Source of the DNA: Limnomonas spitsbergensis
Taxonomy: Eukaryota; Chlorophyta; Chlorophyceae; Chlamydomonadales
Reading direction: 5' to 3'
DNA: 64,000 nt
Assembly: GCA_037349105.1 (NCBI GenBank)
Contig: JAYJMM010000111.1
Location: forward strand, 2,456,001-2,520,000
Position numbers and translations under genes: made by a program. Below, piece after piece: positions 54,781 through 64,000 of this stretch. The notes below the pieces were generated by a model. That model was not told where the DNA came from. It worked only from the letters and a program-made list of their open reading frames with translations, and ran no database searches. Every line of letters starts with the position of its first letter. Position 1 is the stretch's first letter.

Positions 54781-57700
54781 ATGTCGCCAGTAGGCGACGC
54801 GAAATCAGTGCTGCTGTTCAGCACAACGTTCAGACACGCGCGCTCGGGTGATCATGTCGAAGAGGTAAACTACATCTTGTGCCGGGTGATTTTTACCGCC
54901 GATCCCCCCAGACCTACCATGCCTAGGCACTGTCGAATATTTCGAACCTTCATCAATCCCAGATCCATCTCGATGATAATTCCCTTAAGTCGGTATACGT
55001 CACTACACATCCCATCTTTGCCAGCTCCTGCTCGCGTCACATCGCGCTGTTGCTGATGACAGCAAGCCCCCCGCAATGCGCCCTATTTTGAATTTGACCT
55101 ATCCGACGCCAGGGTCTATCCTGCGCCCACCCTGCCGTGTGATCCTGGGCGATGTTGGGTGATGTGCCATCCGCCCATGTGAACCCATTTGCTGCTGCTG
55201 CAGGTCAAGTTTGATGTGCCCGTCTGTATTAACCAGGTTCAGATCAGTGACGCCAGCGCAGGGATTACCCCAGGTAAGGGTGCATGGTATCTTCAGCACC
55301 TCAACCATGCGTAAACACTGTTGCATATAGACCGAGAGGGCGTCGCGGCTCTGCTGCACCAAGAATTAAAAGTGGGTCCCCGCAGGTTAAGGTGCATATA
55401 CGCTTTAGAGAATCATCGGGATTGCTAGGCGCATGTCATCATAGTTTGATATGCCCATGAGCATCTTAGTCAAGTACGCATCAGGTTCAAACCCAGGTAC
55501 TTGTAACACGTAAGGGCGCCTGGGATTATTAAGTACATGCGTGTACACTGGCTACACGCAGCAATGAGGTGGCTGCACGGAGTTTGCTTCAAAGGGATGC
55601 TTGGGATCTTCAGCACCTCTACCGTACGTAGGGTCCAGCATCTCAATGTGCCCCGTTTCATGCCAGTTTCAGCATGCTACATGTACATCTAGCAGCGCGC
55701 TGCGAGGTTGAGCAGTCACAGCATGCAGCATGTATATCTATATCTAGCAGCATGCTGCAAGGGTGAGCAGTTGCATCATGCAGCATGTACATCTAGTAGC
55801 ATGCTGCATGGGTGAGCAGTTGCATCATGCAGCTTGTACGTCTAGCAGCATGCTGCATGGGTGAGCAGTTGCATCATGCAGCATGTACATCTAGCAGCAT
55901 GCTGCATGGGTGAGCAGATGCATCATGCAGCATGTACATCTAGCAGCATGCTGCATGGGTGAGCAGATGCAGCATGCAGCATGTACATCTAGCAGCATGC
56001 TGCATGGGTGAGCAGATGCAGCATGCAGCATGTATGTCTAGCAGCATGCTGCATGGGTGAGCAGTTACATCATGCAGCATGTACAACCAGCAGCATGCTG
56101 CATGGGTGAGCAGGTGCATCATGCAGCATGTACGTCTAGCAGCATGCTGCAGGGATGAGCATTCACAGCATGCGCCATGTGCATCCAGCATTGCTCTGCA
56201 TGGTTGACCTGGACCAATGATGTTTTTAACCCGGGTTTCAGGTTATGGGTGAACTAGGTGATGGGTGACACTCTGCTTCAGCCAAATACTTGCGATGTGC
56301 AGCCATGCAGCCGGATGTTAAATGCGCATTGATCCACACTCCATGCTCCATGCCCCACACTCTATGCTCCACACTGAATGATCCTAATTCCATGCTCTAC
56401 ACGCTATGCTCCACACTCCACGCTCCATGCTACATGCTCCACACTCCATGCTCAATGCTCCATGCTACATGTTCCACACTCCACGCTCCATGCTACATGT
56501 TCCACACTCCACGCTCCATGCTACATGCTCCACACTCCACGCTCCATGCTACATGCTCCACACTCCACGCTCCATGCTACATGTTCCACACTCCACGCTC
56601 CATGCTACATGTTCCACACTCCACGCTCCATGCTACATGCTCCACACTCCACGCTCCATGCTACATGCTCCACACTCCATGCTACATGCTACATGCTCCA
56701 CACTCAATGCTCCACACTCAATGCTTTATGCTCCACACTTTACACCCCACACTCCATGCTCCACACTCCATGCTTCATGCTACATGCTACACACTCCATG
56801 CTCCATGCTCCATGCTCCACACTCCACGCTCCATGCTACATGCTCCACACTCCACGCTCCATGCTACATGCTCCACACTCCACGCTCCATGCTACATGCT
56901 CCACACTCCATGCTACATGCTACATGCTCCACACTCCACGCTCCATGCTACATGCTCCACACTCCACGCTTCATGCTACATGCTACACACTCCATGCTCC
57001 ATGCTCCATGCTCCACACTCAATGCTCCACACTCAATGCTTTATGCTCCACACTTTACACCCCACACTCCATGCTCCACACTCCATGCTTCTTGCTCCAC
57101 GCTCCACACTCCATGCTCCATGCTAAATCGGCCACCCCAACCTTCAGAGACAGGCAGTCCAACATTTTATTTCATGGTGTTTCCAACCACCCTTGGCACG
57201 CTGTTGGCCAGCTAGCATAGGGCTGATCGAGACCGGGCCTTTATCAGGCCGTAGGCCTGAACAGTGTGCAGGGCTGGTTGCAACCCCAGCCGTAGGCCAT
57301 CTGTATCTGTATTGTATGAGGGACACCCTGTAGGAAATACCCATCCACGCCTCTCCCGCACACGGACCGCCCATCGTGGTCATGCGCGTGACTGGGCCCA
57401 TGGCAGCTACTGCCTCTCTGTATACTTGTTCTGCTGTGCTCCCAGCTCCATGCCACGCATTCCGTCACGCTTCCCCTGCAGGTGGACCCCCCATTCTGCG
57501 CGTGTATGCACGAGACAGCTACTGCCTCTCCTCCTCGAGGTTCGCTCCGCTGTGCTCGAGCACCATCTCGTGTGCTGATGCAGCCTCAACCTTCTCTTTC
57601 AAAACGGAGGTGTGGCGATGGGCGTCCGTGGTCAGGGATCGGGGTTGAAACCTTGGGGTCGAGGTGCCCTGATGGCTAGAGGGCTTCAGTTTTTTTGCTT

Positions 57701-60700
57701 CAGGGTCCTGAGGGTCGTCGGGGTTGGGGTGCAGGACTTTTAGGGTCAGGGACATGAGGGTTAGGCATTTGATCAAGGCATGGGTTGCAGGGGCCAGCCA
57801 GGGGGACAGGAAAGCTTCTTATCGTGTGCTTTCTGGCCATGCTGTCTCCATGTGCTGTATGCACACATGCACTCCTCCTTCTTATGCAACTTTCACTCAC
57901 CTATTCACATGCACCTTCCCCCATGCATCTTACCCCATGCATCTTCCCTCATGCATTCCCCCATGCATCTTCCCTCATGTAACCCCCCCCTCTTGCACCT
58001 TCCCCCACGCATCTTCCCAATGCACCTTCCCTCATGTACCCCCCCTCTTGCACCTTCCCCCTCTTGCACCTTCCCCCATGCATCTTCCCTCATATACCCT
58101 CCCCCCCCTCTTGCACCTTCCCCCACTCACCTTCCCCCATGCATCTTTTCCCATGCACCTTTCACCCATGCACCTTTCCCTCTGCACCTCACCTAATGCA
58201 TCTTCCCCCATGCAGTTTCCCTCATGTACCCCCCCCCCCCCATGCACCTTCCCCCATGCATCTTCCCCCATGCACTTTCCCACATGCATCTTCCCCCATG
58301 CACATTCCCCATGCATCTTCCCCTATGCACCTTCCCCCATGCACATTCCCCCATGCATCTTCCCCCATGCACCTTCCCCCATGCATCTTCCCCCATGCAC
58401 ATTCCCCCATGCATCTTCCCCCATACACATTCCCCCATGCATCTCCCCCCATGCTCATTCCCCATGCATCTTCCCCTATGCACATTCCCACATGCATCTT
58501 CCCACATACACATTACCCCATACACATTCCCCCATGCATCTCCCCCCATGCACATTCCCCATGCATCTTCCCCTATGCACATTCCCACATGCATCTTCCC
58601 CCCATGCATCTTCCCCCCATGCATCTTCCCCCATGCACATTCCCTATGCACTGTCCCCCATACACATTCCACCCATGCATCTATTCCCACATGCATCTTC
58701 CCCCATACACATTCCCCCCATGCACTTTCCCCTATGCACTTTCCCCCATGCATCTTCCCCCATGCACCTTCCCCCATGCACCTTCCCCCATGCACCTTCC
58801 CCCATGCATCTTTCCCCATGCATCTTTCCCCTATGCATCTTCCCCCATGCATCTTCCCCCCATGCAGCTTCCCATATGCACCTTCCCCTTATGCTCCTTC
58901 CCCCCATGCGTGCTCCCCTCGCAGCCCATTGTCACGGACCACGTTGTCATTCGAGGCAGGTATGCCGCTATCGAGCTCTGCCTGCTGGGACAGCTGGACC
59001 ACGACCCTGCCTGGGCACGCAAGCAGGTATGCAGCCCATCAGACCGTGTAGGCTGACATCTCTGATGGGAGTCCAAACCTTTGTTTACTTCCTCCTTGAG
59101 GCACAGATTAAGAAAAGGCAGCCTTACAAAGGAGCCTGAAATGAGCCATATAAATTGGCTGGAAGAGGAGAGCAGAATATCTCGAGAGGTGTAGCTTGAA
59201 ACGGAGCCAGGGTAAATTATTTCATTTTTTTCTTCTTCATCTTCCTCACGTCTGGGTCTCATCAGTTTTACTTTGTCAGTTTGTACCGAGTTAGTTTGTT
59301 AGTTGTTAGTTGGTGACAGCTTGTTAGTTGGTGCTGACTAGGCTTATCCTGTTAGGGGCTGAGCGAGTGTCCAAAACAACGTTTTCTCCCGCTGCAATCA
59401 TGAAAAGCTTTGCATGGCCTGAGCTGATGAAAACTACCGTGGCTGAGAGCTGCAAACCTGAGTCCGCAGCGCGTTAACCCTAAGCCACAGACTCCACACC
59501 ACAGTTTTCTGACTGCTGCCTGCCGTCGCCTGATTGCAGGCCCAAATCGTGGCTGCCGAAACTGCGGCTGTGGACGGCCTTTCGTCCCCTGGGGAGGTAG
59601 CTATCGAGCAGCTGCTTCCAAAGCTTCAGGTGGGGTGCCAGGCGGAAGCAACGCTTCTTGCTGCACAACTGCACATCAGCTGATTATGGCCTGTTATTTA
59701 ATCTACACTTTAATTCCTGTAATTTACAATTTAATCTACAATGTAATTGCTTTAATCTACAATTTAATCCCTTTAATCCACAATTTAATCCCTTTAATCC
59801 ACAATTTAATCCCTTTCATCTACAATTTAATTCCTTTAATCTACAATTTAAACCTTCAAGTTAATTCAAACCTTCATCCATGCACTTCACATGCGCTTGT
59901 GCGTGCATGCAGGTATACCCCCACGCTGCATCTCAAAGGGCCCATACAGCCATGCACTTGCATATGCATGTACATGCATCCCCCCCCCCTCCCCCTAAGA
60001 TCATGGTTGTGCCCCCATGCGGTGCCCCACCGTGCCCATGCGGCCATGCACTGCGCACGCATTTGCCCATGCGGTGCCCCACCGCGCCCATGCGGCCATG
60101 CACTGCGCATGCATTTGCCCATGCGGTGCCCCACCGCGCCCATGGGGCCATGCACTGCACATGCATGCACCCATGCCGTCGCTCGCCGCCCATGCCCATG
60201 GGCACGCGTGCAGCTGTGACCCCGTGCACTCTCTGTCAGCATGCCCCCATGTGTCCCCGTCTCGCAGGCCGGCACGCGGCTCCCACTCGGCCAAGCTTCG
60301 CTGCTTGCCCTCGCCTCTGCGGGCCCTCAACCCATCGCGGCACCGGCGGCCGTTGCCGCACTGGTCGGCCCGCTGCCTCTTCCGGGCCTGCCGACTGCCA
60401 TGGTGCACGCCATGCAGCAGTCGCTCGATTACTTCTCGGTGGTTCAGCGGTCGCACAAGCGGATATGCTCGACTCCGCCTTTCGGGCGGTTGGTGCCCCT
60501 CATGGAGGTAGCTGACATGATATGCGACGCGCTTCAGGGTGAGTGTGGACGTGGTATGAACAGGCGAGGCGTCGTGGACAAGGTGTGAATGGGTGGCTGG
60601 TCCCACTGATGGAGGTGGCCGGCATGGTATGCGATGTGCTTCGCGGTTCAGTGTGCGCAGAGTGTGTGAACGGGCACCAAGTGTGGAAGGGGGGCTCATA

Positions 60701-63300
60701 CCGGCTGCAATGTGTGGGGGGGGTATGAATAGGCGGCTGATCCTGCTGATGGCGGAGATCGACATGACATATGATATTGGGAGCATTCCTTGGTAACGTT
60801 AGGGTTTAGGGTTCAGTTTCTTTCACAGTCTTTGTGAACGGGCATACATTGTGGAAGGGGTGGAATCTGCCTCAACGAGGGCCACATGCGCGCACCGGGC
60901 TGTTGTTTTGTGTGTCAGTGTCTCAGATTTTCTATGGTTGGGCGGCCGGCCTCACACCTTGTAAAGTCAAAATATAATAGTGTGTGCAGGGGGTATGAAT
61001 GTGCTGTGGCTCGCAAGAGTGTCATGCTGCGAACAGAGGGAAGGGCAGGCGCACCTAGTGCTACGGCCGAACGGGTGGCTTCCTTAATCCACGCCCCAGG
61101 GTGTATCAATTTATTAATTATCTGAAGGGCAGGCGCACGTGCCGCATCCGTCATGCTGGCCAGGCCCCCCTTCAGTGGCCGCCCGGTGGCCACCGCTGGC
61201 CCAATCCTTGACCGGCTTTTGGACAGTGGCCTAAAAAGCAGGGTAGGCCGAGTTTCTTATGCCATTATATGGAAGCCAGTCAAGGTTGTTGCAGCCGCAA
61301 TGTAGCTGAGCTGTAGCTACAGTGTAGCTGAAGTGTAGCTGAAGCGCTTCCTGAGCAAGCACTGACTCGCCCCTCCTTCCCTGTCCCGCGCTTGCCTTCA
61401 CTGAAATGAGCAGGCCAGCCCGCTGCGCTCGCGAGCTTGGTTTCGGAGCGTCCCCCCGGTGCCCCGCCGTCCTCTGCCCTGGGCCAGCAGCCTTACATCC
61501 AGGAACAGAGCGCCCAATGGGTTTCACAGGCAGTTGACATGGCGGTGTCATGGTAGGCCCAACCAGCACTTGTTATTAAGTTGCATTTAGGGTTTCGGGT
61601 GTGGGGCTTAACCCTACCCTGCAGCGTAAGCCCTAAAAACTAGGTAGGGTTCAAACCCTTTACCCGAAACCCTTAACCCCAAAGCCTATGGGTTTCCCGG
61701 GTATTGGTCATTGCAGTATTGTGGTGGGCCCAACCAGCGCGTGTATGTCCGGGTGCTTCAGCTACATTTAGCTACAGTTTGGCTGCAGTTCAGCTATAAT
61801 TTAGCTACAGTTCAGCTGCAGTTCAGTTACAGTTCAGCTACATTATAGCGACATCACAACGTTGTCAAGTATTTAGAGTAGTGGTCGGGTTTAGGGAAGT
61901 AGGGTTTTCTGTTGCTTCAGGTTGGTGGGAGGGCATAGATTGCTCCAGCTACAAAACAGCTAGATCACGACCCAGTTTATGGTTTAGGGTTCAGGGTTGA
62001 ACCCTAAACCACAAATCTTGCGCGTCAGGCCTGCTTGCTCAGGCCAACGACTGTAGGCCTAGGAAGCTTTGGATCCAGTGTGCTCTGTGGTGGTCATTCA
62101 GCAGCTTGCCGAAGGTGTTCTGTTTTACTGAAATAACCCTTAAACCCTAAACCACCCTTCAACCTTAACCCTGACATGCAGAGCGGGCTCAGCGGACGCT
62201 TCCCCGGCACACACTAGTAAATAAAATAATAGATACCGATATTAATTAATAATATGAAATACCGAGACCGGTACGGGTACCATATGGACATTTAGTGTGT
62301 GGGTGAATGAGGAATTCCGGTACCGCATTTGAAAAACCCTCGGGAGGGAATGAACGTTATGTTCATGTTTCCCCCCCCTCGGGTAGAGAGTCCGACAGCA
62401 GCGGGGCACGGTTCCAGACGGAGAACTGAAATAGATGATCGGTTACTATGATTAAAATGTGAACTGAAAGCCATATACCCTAAACCCTCAACCCTTAAAC
62501 CTGACGCCCATAAACAATGTTCATTACGAGGGAGGCAAGGCCCATATGGGGTGCAGGGCATGCCTTTGGGTACATACAGGGGTTTGAGTTTAAGGGATGG
62601 GGGTTAAACAAAGCACATGTAGAGGTAAGGCATACCTGTGGGTGCCTTTAGGGGTTTAGGGTTTAGGGTTAAGCAAAGCACATTCGGGGTGCAGGTTTGC
62701 CTGTGGGTTATTGTTGTTGTTACAAAGTTGACGCAACCACCTACAGCCTTTTGCGAAAGGGCCAGGCAGAGCGAACCGGGGAGAAACCAGAAAGTGAGGA
62801 ACGAAACAGGCACCAGAGAACAAAGTGGTTGCCAAGGTGGTTGCTAAGGTGGTTGACATGACATTGTTGTGGCCGACTCTTGTTCTTGTAGTCAGCCGGG
62901 TAGGTGTGCACACCGAGCATCACTGATAGACAAACATCACGCCCGCCCATTCGCCCGCCCAACCCGCCCGCCAACCAACCCGCCAACCAACCAACCCGCC
63001 CACCATCCAACTCTCCCGCCCGCCAACCAACCCGCCCACCAACCCTCTTCCCTCACGCCCGCCCGCCAACCTCCCCGTCCCGTCCTGTCGCCCACCTCTC
63101 CCCCCCAGGTGCGCCCTGCTAACCTCCCACCTGACGTTCACACAAGTGGAGATCACGGTCGGCCTGGCGGGCATCTCTGCGGCGCTCGCTCTTTGCTCCA
63201 ACCCAAAGACGTGCGCGGAGTTTTTGGTCAATGGAGGCTTGGGTGTGCTGGTGGACCTGCTGGCCATGGAGAGGCCGCCGGCGGAGATTCTGCGGTTCAG
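54781..63300 (+). CDS. VIR: VIRILIZER/VIRMA homologue, m6A methyltransferase complex subunit (5' part)
   Basis: Eight exons: 54781-54864, 55204-55273, 57482-57609, 58925-59026, 59540-59629, 60268-60538, 61414-61552, 63109-63300; phases agree throughout and the gene runs off the window in phase 2 (358 residues so far). Order of motifs matches the VIR N-terminal domain: LLFSTTFRHARSGDHVEE, VKFDVPVCINQVQI, PPILRVYARDSYCLSSSRF, then IVTDHVVIRGRYAAIELCLL. Exon 8 is helical and armadillo-like (VGLAGISAALALCSNPKTCA, GGLGVLVDLLA). In plants and animals VIR scaffolds the nuclear m6A writer with WTAP/FIP37 and METTL3/MTA. The start at 54781 is chosen over an upstream in-frame ATG (54730) because the conserved part begins soon after. 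Exons 5-7 are less certain by homology but fit by phase and splice sites. Confidence 0.75.
55680..56195. repeat. 49-bp minisatellite with palindromic core
   Basis: About ten units of CATGCAGCATGTACATCTAG plus CAGCATGCTGCATGGGTGAG; GCAGCATGCTGC is a perfect palindrome in each. Confidence 0.95.
56335..57128. repeat. CTCCACACTCCACGCTCCATG minisatellite
   Basis: Units of about 29 bp (CTCCACACTCCACGCTCCAT, GCTACATG) run for 790 bp. A block near 56700-56810 recurs at 57010-57100. Confidence 0.95.
57350..57425 (+). repeat. Decayed copy of VIR exon 3 start
   Basis: GGACCGCCCATCGTGGTCAT then GCGCGTGAC and GGCAGCTACTGCCTCTC parallels the real exon 3 (GGACCCCCCATTCTGCGCGT, GACAGCTACTGCCTCTC) about 120 bp downstream. 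Confidence 0.7.
57900..58915. repeat. 14-bp pyrimidine-rich minisatellite before VIR exon 4
   Basis: Some 70 units of CATCTTCCCCCATGCA or CACCTTCCCCCATG run up to the exon 4 acceptor, giving a pyrimidine-rich tract of about 1 kb. The 470-residue frame through it is an artefact. Confidence 0.95.
59690..59880. repeat. 17-18-bp repeat CTTTAATCTACAATTTAATC
   Basis: About seven AT-rich units in a VIR intron. Confidence 0.9.
60000..60200. repeat. 59-bp repeat CATGCGGTGCCCCACCGCGC
   Basis: Three units with CCCATGCGGCCATGCACTGC lie just upstream of VIR exon 6. Confidence 0.9.
60539..60790 (+). repeat. Two decayed copies of the VIR exon 6 donor edge
   Basis: At about 60590-60655 (encoding LVPLMEVAGMVCDVLRG) and 60733-60778 (LILLMAEIDMTYDIG) the real exon end (LVPLMEVADMICDALQ) is repeated with growing decay. 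Confidence 0.85.
61160..61370 (-). mobile_element. hAT-like MITE, inverted, ending 44 bp before VIR exon 7
   Basis: GTAGCTGAAGTGTAGCTGAAG and CAATGTAGCTGAGCTGTAGC are the reverse complement of the family hallmark; an AGCACTGACTC end is visible. A more decayed run of CAGCTACA units is at 61755-61860. Confidence 0.6.
62935..63108. repeat. CCCGCCAACCAAC repeat before VIR exon 8
   Basis: Pyrimidine-rich CCCGCCCGCCAACCAACC units lead directly into the exon 8 acceptor (CTCTCCCCCCCAG). 62000-62930 otherwise has AT-rich stretches and a dispersed GTTACAAAGTTGACGCAACC block (also at 12253 and 12630). Confidence 0.8.
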
Positions 63301-63355
63301 GTACGAAATCCGCTAGCTTCCTGACGATTCAGTGATGCATTGTGCATGCCGTGAC

Positions 63356-63565
63356 CAGTGTTCCTATTTTCCGTAAGTCAGCTTGTACATGTCAGCTACA
63401 TTTCAGCTACACTCTAACCTCTGACCATTGGCCCCATTTGTGGCCAGCCATGCTCTGACTTGGGAACCAGTTGAGAGCCGGTCCTGGTTTGATCACAATC
63501 AGAGGCCTTGGCGAATGCGGGGCGGCCTGTCGAGGGTGCTTTGGTAGCCGGAAAAAGGAACACTG
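63356..63565. mobile_element. hAT-like MITE, copy after VIR exon 8
   Basis: CAGTGTTCCTATTTTCCG at one end and AAAAAGGAACACTG at the other form good inverted termini; CATGTCAGCTACATTTCAGC is internal. The flanking duplication is not clear. Confidence 0.65.
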
Positions 63566-63684
63566 GTGAAAGCCTGCGGTGACTGGTTTACCAGGTGTCA
63601 ATGTTTTGTGTACCGTCTCACAAAATGCCCTTTTCCGTTTGCGTCCGATCAACAATGCCCTACTGGATCGGTGTCCGGGTAACC

Positions 63685-64000
63685 ATGCACTCTGACGGGT
63701 TGTGTTCTGTCTCCCATGCACTCTGACGGGTTGTGTTCTGTCTCCCATGCACTCTGACGGGTTGTGTTCCTTCTCCCATGCACTCTGACGGCTTGTGTTC
63801 TGTCTCCCATGCACTCTGACGGCTTGTGTTCTGTCTCCCATGCACTCTGACGGCTTGTGTTCTGTCTCCCATGCACTCTGACGGCTTGTGTTCTGTCTCC
63901 CATGCATTATGACGGTTTGTGTTCCGTCTCCCATGCACTCTGACGGCTTGTGTTCCGTCTCCCATGCACTCTGACGGGTTGTGTTCTGTCTCCCATGCAC
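63685..64000. repeat. 31-bp minisatellite, running off the window
   Basis: Ten units of CATGCACTCTGACGGCTTGT plus GTTCTGTCTCC. Confidence 0.95.

Noticed and set aside
57724..59139. 471-codon Pro/Cys/Ser-rich frame
   Set aside because: It reads through the 14-bp pyrimidine minisatellite and crosses the real VIR exon 4 in the wrong frame.
30542..62700. Scattered CCCTAAACCCTAAA stretches as telomere or chromosome end
   Set aside because: They are short, degenerate and scattered through introns of intact genes; no long terminal array is present.

Overview
This is nuclear DNA of an intron-rich eukaryote, most likely a chlamydomonadalean green alga. The host call rests on an octotricopeptide-repeat (OPR-type) protein, short exons in very long repeat-packed introns, many chlorophyte-style LINE and SINE remnants, and the interstitial CCCTAAA motifs. 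A Haematococcus-like alga would fit, but that is a guess. I see no bacterial operons and no CRISPR.

Five genes could be rebuilt by joining exons whose splice phases agree. (1) 59-1011, minus: start of an ILR1-like IAA-amino-acid amidohydrolase (M20 family), cut by the window edge. (2) 4816-6394, minus: four-exon, 375-residue coiled-coil protein of unknown function. (3) 10593-29816, plus: complete MutY-type adenine DNA glycosylase, 11 exons, 757 residues, spread over 19 kb. (4) 39155-54599, minus: 14-exon OPR-like organelle RNA-binding protein, about 802 residues. (5) 54781-63300, plus: first eight exons of a VIRILIZER (VIRMA) homologue, running off the right edge. Genes 4 and 5 are divergent, with start codons 181 bp apart.

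Mobile DNA. Between genes 1 and 3, and again at 31.2-36.6 kb, lie 5'-truncated copies of one LINE family (YADD reverse transcriptase) and many copies of its 3' tail. One copy (33023-34957) has a perfect 18-bp target-site duplication. Another (35848-36222) is nested in an older inverted copy with an 11-bp duplication. A hAT-like MITE family of about 190-210 bp recurs in introns, once with a perfect 8-bp duplication. A separate 198-bp element with perfect 29-bp inverted termini is at 8873-9070.

The most unusual property is the tandem repeats. Around most splice junctions of the large genes, the neighbouring minisatellite is built from that junction: the last intron bases plus the exon start, or the exon end plus its donor. 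The clearest cases are 124 bp x 16 (MutY exon 2), 123 bp x 6 (iron-sulfur exon), about 110 bp x 7 (exon 7), 53 bp x 11 (exon 10), 37 bp x 12 (exon 11) and 93 bp x 6 (OPR exon). Introns therefore carry long ladders of decoy splice sites. Other points of interest are a PCNA-binding motif in an acidic insertion within the MutY NUDIX domain, a pair of circularly permuted tRNA-Met-like sequences at 32.4-32.6 kb, and a GC-AG intron.
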